DNA of 64,000 bases. It comes from Streptomyces sp. LHD-70. GTDB taxonomy: Bacteria; Actinomycetota; Actinomycetes; Streptomycetales; Streptomycetaceae. Under the pieces are notes generated by a model. It was not told the origin of the DNA, ran no database searches, and saw only the letters and a list, made by a program, of their open reading frames with translations. Location of the stretch: assembly GCF_031157275.1 (NCBI RefSeq), contig NZ_JAVIFW010000014.1, forward strand, positions 145,165 to 209,164. Direction: 5' to 3'. Positions 58,389 through 64,000 of the stretch are shown here, in pieces. Position 1 is the first letter of the stretch. Each line of letters begins with the position of its first letter. A program made the translations under genes and the position numbers.

Positions 58389-59774
58389 ATGGCTGCAAAC
58401 ACACGGGGGAGGGCCCCCGGATCCGCCCGGGCTCGCATTCTCGTCGTCGGCGGCGGCTACGTCGGCCTGTACACCGCGCTGCGGCTGCAGAAGAAGCTCA
58501 AACCCGAGCTCAGGCAGGGGTCCGTGGAGATCATGGTGATCACCCCCGACCCGTACATGACCTACCAGCCGTTCCTGCCCGAGGCCGCCGCCGGATCGAT
58601 CTCGCCCCGCCATGTCGTCGTACCGCTGCGCCGCGTCCTCGACGGCTGCAAGGTCGTCATCGGCGAGGCCCGGTCCATCGACCACGCCAAGCGGACCGCG
58701 ACCGTCGCCACCCTCGCCACCGAGGAGGAGGGCACCGGCTCCGTCGAGATCCCGTACGACGAACTCGTCCTCGCCCCCGGCTCCATCTCGCGCACCCTGC
58801 CCGTGCCCGGGCTCGCCGACTACGGCATCGGCTTCAAGACCGTCGAAGAGGCCATCGGCCTGCGCAACCACGTCATCGAGCAGATGGACATCGCCTCCTC
58901 CACCCGCGACCCCGCCGTCCGCGACGCGGCCCTCACCTTCGTCTTCGTCGGCGGCGGCTACGCGGGCGTGGAGGCGCTCGGCGAGCTCGAGGACATGGCC
59001 CGCTACGCCTCGCGCTACTACCACAACGTCAAGCCCGACGACATGAAGTGGATCCTCGTCGAAGCCTCGAACCGGATCCTGCCCGAGGTCGGCGAGGAGA
59101 TGGGCCGCTACACCGTCCGCGAACTGCGCCGCCGCAACATCGACGTACGCCTGGAGACCCGCCTCGACTCCTGCCAGGACCGGGTCGCCGTACTCGACGA
59201 CGGATCGCGGTTCCCCACCAGAACCGTCGTCTGGACCGCGGGCGTCAAACCCCACCCCGTGCTCGCCGCGACCGACCTGCCGCGCAACGGCCGAGGGCGC
59301 CTCAAGTGCACCGCGAAGCTCGCCCTGGACGACACCACGCACGCGTGGGCGGCGGGCGACGCGGCCGCGGTGCCCGACATCACGGCCGACGAACCCGGCA
59401 CGGAGTGCGCCCCCAACGCCCAGCACGCCGTACGCCAGGCGAGAGTCCTCGCCGACAACGTCGTCGCCTCACTGCGCGGCCGGCCCCTGACGGACTACGC
59501 CCACAAATACGCGGGGTCCGTCGCGTCGCTCGGCCTCCACAAGGGTGTCGCGCACGTCTACGGGCGGAAATTGAAGGGCTACCCCGCCTGGTTCATGCAC
59601 CGCGTGTACCACCTCAGCCGGGTCCCCACCTTCAACCGGAAGGCCCGCGTCCTGGCCGAATGGACCCTCGCCGGCCTCTTCAAGCGTGAAATCGTCTCCC
59701 TGGGCTCCCTCGAGCACCCGCGTGCGGAGTTCGAACTCGCGGCCGGAGGGGAGCGCCCGAAGGAGTCCTCCTGA
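58389..59774 (+). CDS. ndh: Type II NADH dehydrogenase
   Basis: This 461-residue flavoprotein has two dinucleotide folds: FAD motif ARILVVGGGYVGLYTALRLQKK and NADH motif LTFVFVGGGYAGVEALGELEDM. The quinone-site feature is DPYMTYQPFLPEAAAG, with AGDAAAVPD near the C-terminus. It passes electrons from NADH to the membrane quinone without proton pumping. ATG 58389 or the GTG 3 bp upstream are both possible starts. The 360 bp to atrA form a divergent promoter region; I saw no other gene there. Confidence 0.93.
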   Translation: MAANTRGRAPGSARARILVVGGGYVGLYTALRLQKKLKPELRQGSVEIMVITPDPYMTYQPFLPEAAAGSISPRHVVVPLRRVLDGCKVVIGEARSIDHAKRTATVATLATEEEGTGSVEIPYDELVLAPGSISRTLPVPGLADYGIGFKTVEEAIGLRNHVIEQMDIASSTRDPAVRDAALTFVFVGGGYAGVEALGELEDMARYASRYYHNVKPDDMKWILVEASNRILPEVGEEMGRYTVRELRRRNIDVRLETRLDSCQDRVAVLDDGSRFPTRTVVWTAGVKPHPVLAATDLPRNGRGRLKCTAKLALDDTTHAWAAGDAAAVPDITADEPGTECAPNAQHAVRQARVLADNVVASLRGRPLTDYAHKYAGSVASLGLHKGVAHVYGRKLKGYPAWFMHRVYHLSRVPTFNRKARVLAEWTLAGLFKREIVSLGSLEHPRAEFELAAGGERPKESS

Positions 59775-59931
59775 CCGGAGCCAGGAACTCCCCGCACCGC
59801 ACCGGCGTCTGACGGATGTCAGTCCGGTCCGACAGACTGGACACGACCAAGGGCGAACCGCCCCTCGACTTGCACGAGGCATCCCCAGTGCCGTGTCTCG
59901 ACCCAGAAGCGAACACACGAGGCCTAACGCA

Positions 59932-61554
59932 GTGAACTTCACGCGCTGGAGCGCCCGACTCCCCGGAACGCAACGCCGCGCCGCCGCACGATCCGACCGC
60001 GGATCCGTGCCCGCCGCCCGCGCCGAGCACCTGGTGGACGACACGGACGACGCCGCTCCCACGCCCGCCGTCGAGGACTTCCCCGTGCGCGGGATCCTCG
60101 ACCGCGTCCCCGCCCTCGTCGCCCTCGTCCACGGCCCCGAGCACCGCATCGCGTACGTCAACGACGCGTACGCCGAAGCCTTCGGCCCCCGCCCCGTCGG
60201 CGCCCCCGCGCGCGAAGCCCTGCCCGAGCTGGCGGAGCTCGGCCTGCTTCCCCTGCTCGACCAGGTCCTGCGCAGCGCCAAGCCGCGCACGGTCAAGTCC
60301 CGCAAGGTCCCCGGCGGCAGGTCGTACACGTTCACGTGCACCCCGCTCGACACTCCCGACGGCGGCGGCGTGCTCGTCTTCGCGGCCGACGTCACGGACC
60401 AGGCCGAGGCCGCCGAGCGCCTGCGCGCCAGCGAACGCCGCCACCGCGAGGCCGCCGTCACCCTCCAACGCTCGCTCCTGCCACAGGAGTTGGAGGGCCC
60501 GGACGACCTGCGCATCGCCGCCACGTACCAGCCGGGCGGCACGGACGCCGCCGTCGGCGGTGACTGGTACGACGTGATCACCCTCGGCGGCGGCCGCACC
60601 GCCCTCGTCATCGGGGACGTCATGGGGCGCGGGGTGCGCGCCGCCGCCGTCATGGGCCAGCTCCGCACGGCGGTCCGGGCGTACGCGCGCCTGGACCTGC
60701 CCCCGCACGAAGTGCTGCAACTACTCGACGGCCTCGCCGCGGAGATCGACGCCAGCCAGATCGCCACCTGCGTCTACGCCATCCACGACCCGAACGAGGG
60801 CCGCCTCACCTACGCGTCCGCCGGCCACCTGCCGATCCTCGTACGCGACGAGGAGGGCGAGCTGCACCGCGCGGACGAGCCGACCGGACCGCCCCTCGGC
60901 ACCGGCGGCTGGATGCACACGTCGGGCTCCCTGCCGTTCCCGCCCGGCGCCACCGCCGTGCTCTACACCGACGGTCTGGTGGAGCGCCGGGACGAGGACA
61001 TCGACCAGGGAGTGGCCGCCCTGGAGCAGGCCCTGGCCGGTGCGACCGGCACCCCTCAGGTGGTCTGCGACCGCCTCATCCGCGCCCTGGGCGTGACCGC
61101 CGAGCACGACGACGACGTGGCGGTCCTGGTCCTCCAGCACCCCAAGCGCACGGGCGCCGACGCGGAGCGCTTCCGGGGCGCCGCACTCGAACTGCTCGGC
61201 GGCGTCGAAGCGGCACCACGCGCGCGTGCCTTCGCCTCCGGCGTCCTCGCCAGCTGGCGCTTCCCGACGGAGCTGCACGACCTGGGCGTCCTGGCCGCCA
61301 GCGAGCTCGTCGCGAACTCCCTGCAGCACGGCACCCCACCGATGCGCCTCAGACTCCGCCGTACGGACCGCCGCCTGATCGTGGAGGTCACCGACGGAGA
61401 CGACCACCTGCCCCGCCGCCGCAGAGCGGAACCGGCCGACGAAGCGGGCCGAGGCATCGCCATCGTCGCCACGATCGCGTCCTCCTGGGGCTCCCGCCGC
61501 ACCCCGGGCGGCGGCAAGGCGGTCTGGTGCGAGTTCGCCCTGCCGCGCGAATGA
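59932..61554 (+). CDS. PAS-SpoIIE-HATPase regulatory phosphatase
   Basis: This 540-residue soluble protein has a PAS domain (VPALVALVHGPEHRIAYVNDAYAEAFG, about residues 50-150). A SpoIIE/PP2C domain follows (SLLPQELEGPDDLRIAATYQPGGTDAAVGGDWYDVI, VIGDVMGRGVRAAAVMGQL, YASAGHLPILV, YTDGLVERR). A C-terminal RsbW-like HATPase follows with ASELVANSLQHG and EAGRGIAIVATIASSWG. The two output domains let it act both as phosphatase and as anti-sigma kinase, typical of Streptomyces partner-switching networks. It follows NDH-2 as in SCO4120. GTG 59932 is preceded by a weak GAGG. Confidence 0.92.
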   Translation: MNFTRWSARLPGTQRRAAARSDRGSVPAARAEHLVDDTDDAAPTPAVEDFPVRGILDRVPALVALVHGPEHRIAYVNDAYAEAFGPRPVGAPAREALPELAELGLLPLLDQVLRSAKPRTVKSRKVPGGRSYTFTCTPLDTPDGGGVLVFAADVTDQAEAAERLRASERRHREAAVTLQRSLLPQELEGPDDLRIAATYQPGGTDAAVGGDWYDVITLGGGRTALVIGDVMGRGVRAAAVMGQLRTAVRAYARLDLPPHEVLQLLDGLAAEIDASQIATCVYAIHDPNEGRLTYASAGHLPILVRDEEGELHRADEPTGPPLGTGGWMHTSGSLPFPPGATAVLYTDGLVERRDEDIDQGVAALEQALAGATGTPQVVCDRLIRALGVTAEHDDDVAVLVLQHPKRTGADAERFRGAALELLGGVEAAPRARAFASGVLASWRFPTELHDLGVLAASELVANSLQHGTPPMRLRLRRTDRRLIVEVTDGDDHLPRRRRAEPADEAGRGIAIVATIASSWGSRRTPGGGKAVWCEFALPRE

Positions 61555-61566
61555 CCCGTACGCCCG

Positions 61567-62853
61567 TCAGACGCCGGCCACCTCGTGGGCGGGCCTGCCT
61601 TCCCGTACGACCAGGCTCTTCTTCTCGGCCCACGGGTGGTTCTGCGCCGGAGTGAGCGACCGCCCGAGCTTCACGGCGAGCACCGTGATGCCGAGTGAGA
61701 AGAGCACGAACAGCACGATGTACGGACCGTGCAGTGAGGCCCCCATCGGCCCGCCCACCGCGGGCCCGACCGCAAGAGCGAGCTGCTTCACCAGGGCGAA
61801 GGCCGAGTTGTACTGCCCGACCATCCCGTCCGGCGCCAGATCCGCCACAAGCGGCGCGACGGTCGGCGACAGCATGGCCTCACCGATCCCGAACAGCGCG
61901 TACGTGGAGATGAACGCGGCCGTCGCCATGGCCTGGCTCCCGTGCCCCAGGCCCGCGTACCCGGCGAAGACCCAGGCCACGGCCCAGATCAGCCCGACCG
62001 CCGCGATCACCCGCGAACGCTTGCGCCGCTCGACGAACTTCAGCACCAGGAACTGCGCGAGCACGATCGCACCCGTGTTGGCGGCAAGGGCGATGCCAAG
62101 GGTGGACGGCGAGATCCCCGCCGCCTCGACGCCGTACGCGGACAGACCGGACTCGAACTGCCCGTAGCAGGCGAAGAAGAGCACGAAGCCGAGCACACAC
62201 AGCTGCACCATGGCCCGGTTGCCGAAGAGCCGCTTCCAGCCGCCCTTGGCCTGCGGCGTGGCATCGCCGATACGCGGCTGCGCCGGCAGCTTCACCGTGG
62301 CCATGATCGCGACGAGCACCAGGAACATGCCGGCCTCGATACCGAAGAGCAGAGTGAAGTCACCGGGACGCTCGCGCTTCACGATCTGCCCGCCGATCAG
62401 ACCGCCGACGCCGAGGCCCAGGTTCTGCAGGAAGAACTGCATGGCGAAGGCGCGCGTACGCGTCTCGGGCGTCGAGCACTCCACGATCATCGTGGCCAGC
62501 GCCGGCTGCATCACGGCCTGCCCGGCACCGAGCAGCGCGGCCGAGACGAGCACCAGCTGAGTGTTCGCGGCGAGCCCGAGGCTCATCGCGCCGATCGCGG
62601 CGGTCACCAGGGCGGCGAGCAGCACAGGCAGTGGACCCCGCCGGTCGACGGCACGACCGGTGAACGGCAGCACGACGAGCGCGGCCACGGCGAAGACGGC
62701 GAGCACGAGACCCGCCGTCGTAGGACCGAGTTCCCGCACCTGCGCCACATAGACGTAGAGGAACGGAACCGTGAAGCCGAGACCGAACGCACTCAGCGCG
62801 TTGCCCACGTGGATCCGGCGCATCGCAGCGCCCATCGCCCTGGTCACTTTCAC
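61567..62853 (-). CDS. MFS transporter
   Basis: This 428-residue major facilitator has 12 membrane segments. The loop 2-3 signature is LPFTGRAVDRRGPLPVLLAAL; the second half has SALYGVEAAG and KFVERRKRSRVIA. It is probably a drug-type exporter. It is divergent from a MarR gene across an AT-rich 117-bp promoter with dyads, the usual arrangement of a repressor controlling its pump. GTG 62853 has only a weak ribosome site; GTG 62847 is an alternative. Matches SCO4121 by position. Confidence 0.92.
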   Translation of the reverse strand: MKVTRAMGAAMRRIHVGNALSAFGLGFTVPFLYVYVAQVRELGPTTAGLVLAVFAVAALVVLPFTGRAVDRRGPLPVLLAALVTAAIGAMSLGLAANTQLVLVSAALLGAGQAVMQPALATMIVECSTPETRTRAFAMQFFLQNLGLGVGGLIGGQIVKRERPGDFTLLFGIEAGMFLVLVAIMATVKLPAQPRIGDATPQAKGGWKRLFGNRAMVQLCVLGFVLFFACYGQFESGLSAYGVEAAGISPSTLGIALAANTGAIVLAQFLVLKFVERRKRSRVIAAVGLIWAVAWVFAGYAGLGHGSQAMATAAFISTYALFGIGEAMLSPTVAPLVADLAPDGMVGQYNSAFALVKQLALAVGPAVGGPMGASLHGPYIVLFVLFSLGITVLAVKLGRSLTPAQNHPWAEKKSLVVREGRPAHEVAGV

Positions 62854-62877
62854 CTGCCTTAGGAGTCGCTTCAGGAG

Positions 62878-62939
62878 TTAGACCTGAAGACTTAGAAGCT
62901 AAAGTTCAGACCTAAAGAGTACGGCCCGAAGGTCTTTAG
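62878..62939. promoter_or_regulatory. MarR operator region, MFS/MarR promoter
   Basis: AGACCTGAAG and CAGACCTAAAG are near-direct repeats (62880, 62908). CTAAAGA (62912) and TCTTTAG (62933) form a 7-bp dyad. The AT-rich stretch between divergent MFS and MarR genes is the expected MarR binding site. Confidence 0.6.
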
Positions 62940-62970
62940 TGCAAAGTCGCAGCGTGCGATACTGCCGGGC

Positions 62971-63528
62971 ATGGGTGACACCGCCGACGCCACAGCACCG
63001 CCCGAGCCGACCCTCGAGGAGCAGATCGCCGCGTACCAGCGCGAGTTCAGCGACCTCGACCCCCAGGTCGAGCAGGTGGTCTCCGCGCTCGGCCGCCTCA
63101 ACCGCCGCATGAACGTGGCGTACGGCCGCCAGACGGCGACGCTCGGCATCAGCAACGCGGAGTGGGAGGTCCTGAAGGCCCTCGTCCTCTCCGGCGCCCC
63201 GTACCGCCTGGGCCCCGGCGAGATCGCCAAGCGCCTCGGCCTCACCCCGGCGGCCATGACCCACCGGATCGACCGCATGGTCGCGGAGGGCCTCGTGACC
63301 CGAGACCGCGACGAGTCGAATCGCGTACGAGTGATCATCGAGCTCACGGACACGGGCCGGGAGAAGTGGCTGGAGGCGATGCGCCTGGCGACGGTCTTCG
63401 AGGAGGACCTGCTGCAGGACCTCTCCGGAGATGAGCGTGGACTGCTCGGCGAGCTGCTGACCAGACTGCTTCGCCGGGTCGAGGACGCCCAGCCGGACGC
63501 CGGCGGTCGGCTCAGCGATCTTGAGTGA
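62971..63528 (+). CDS. MarR-family regulator of MFS pump
   Basis: This 185-residue MarR protein has an N-terminal helix extension (EEQIAAYQREFSDLDPQVEQVVSALGRLNRRM). The winged helix reads ISNAEWEVLKALVLSG, LGPGEIAKRLGLTPAAMTHRIDRMVAEGLVTRDRDESNRVRVIIELTDTG. It probably represses the divergent MFS gene and itself. It is not similar in detail to the two MarR genes of the island. Matches SCO4122 by position. The following 470 bp are rRNA promoter DNA. Confidence 0.92.
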   Translation: MGDTADATAPPEPTLEEQIAAYQREFSDLDPQVEQVVSALGRLNRRMNVAYGRQTATLGISNAEWEVLKALVLSGAPYRLGPGEIAKRLGLTPAAMTHRIDRMVAEGLVTRDRDESNRVRVIIELTDTGREKWLEAMRLATVFEEDLLQDLSGDERGLLGELLTRLLRRVEDAQPDAGGRLSDLE

Positions 63529-63697
63529 ACCCGAGGTTGACAGCCCCTGTCCGGATCCGTAAAGTTCTTCGGGTTGCCACGGAGCCGTAACGGTTCTGCG
63601 GCGGCACCTCTCGCCGCGAGAGCGGCACACCAAACTCAGCACGATCTCCCAACGGGATCAATTTCGGCATGCCCGGAATTGAATTCGTGGCCCGATT

Positions 63698-64000
63698 TTG
63701 AACGGCCGGGGAAATCCACTAGAGTTTGATCGTCGGAACGGCCCAACAGCCGCAAAGACAAACCCAGTTGACTGGGAATCAGGCCCGAAAGGATCTGATA
63801 GAGTCAACACCGCCGAAAGGCCCGGAAGGGCCGGAAAGCACAGGGTCAATATCCCGCTAACGCGGGGCGGCCCCCGACGGAAAATCGGACACGAAAGAGT
63901 CTGATAGAGTCGGAAACGCAAGACCGAAGGGAAGCGCCCGGAGGAAAGCCCGAGAGGGTGAGTACAAAGGAAGCGTCCGTTCCTTGAGAACTCAACAGCG
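63698..64000 (+). promoter_or_regulatory. Promoter and leader region of an rRNA operon
   Basis: Three TAGAGT -10 elements occur at 63720, 63799 and 63905. The first has TTGAAC at 63698 with a 16-bp spacer. TTGACT at 63768 precedes the second but at a longer distance. The last two share CTGATAGAGT with similar upstream sequence (AAGGATCTGATAGAGT and AAGAGTCTGATAGAGT). The end of the window (CCTTGAGAACTCAACAGCG) is the conserved rRNA leader just before 16S. The 16S gene itself is not in the window. Between the MarR stop and 63698 I see only a small CTCTCG/CGAGAG hairpin at 63608-63622. Confidence 0.85.

Overview
The window is chromosomal DNA from a Streptomyces (or close relative). It has very high G+C, GTG starts, SARP, AfsR-like and Scr1-type regulators. 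The right half has a gene order (tRNA array, DEAD-box helicase, trmB, NsdA-like regulator, atrA, NDH-2, SpoIIE phosphatase, MFS, MarR, rrn promoters) that matches from memory the S. coelicolor SCO4096-SCO4122 neighbourhood.

Left part, about 0.6-32.5 kb: one specialised-metabolite island with two normally separate chemistries. (1) A linear azol(in)e peptide (LAP/TOMM) module on the minus strand: a 44-residue precursor (6548-6682), a fused RRE/E1-like/YcaO cyclodehydratase (4140-6491) and a SagB-type azoline dehydrogenase (2585-4099). A DesK-like kinase and LuxR-type response regulator lie to its left and a SARP activator is divergent to its right. (2) A type II aromatic polyketide module: malonyltransferase, KS-alpha, CLF, ACP, a KFA-like cyclase, an AcpS-like PPTase and two MarR regulators (17655-24293). 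It is followed by a minus-strand operon of four SRPBCC aromatase/cyclases ending in a second, catalytically degenerate YcaO-fold protein (24396-27424), then by carboxyltransferase beta and epsilon subunits and a membrane protein. Tailoring, resistance and redox genes lie between: P450, VOC protein, AlkA-like DNA glycosylase, O-methyltransferase, flavin halogenase, ferredoxin reductase, 7Fe ferredoxin and a CPA2 antiporter (7676-15939). A similar TCAG-N5-CTGA dyad precedes three of these transcription units, and a related N5 dyad precedes the MarR pair. No ketoreductase was seen, so the polyketide part is predicted to be non-reduced, halogenated and O-methylated. Whether peptide and polyketide are joined is the main open question.

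Junction, about 32.5-33.1 kb: 19-bp tandem repeats, then tRNA-Phe, tRNA-Asp and tRNA-Glu on the minus strand. The 3' end of tRNA-Phe faces the island, so it is a plausible insertion boundary.

Right part, 33.3-64 kb: mostly conserved housekeeping and developmental genes. These are a membrane metallophosphoesterase, a small zincin, a lipoprotein, a DEAD-box helicase with an RGG-like tail, tRNA-Lys and initiator tRNA-Met, a SpoIIE-type phosphatase, an M23 peptidase behind a c-di-AMP riboswitch, an aldo/keto reductase, a PrsW-like protease, TrmB, LhgO, an NsdA-type regulator, an asparagine-synthase-like protein, a large AfsR/SARP regulator, a sigma-factor/zinc-finger/NPCBM fusion, AtrA, NDH-2, a PAS-SpoIIE-HATPase phosphatase, a divergent MFS/MarR pair, and finally the promoter and leader region of a ribosomal RNA operon whose 16S gene starts beyond the window.
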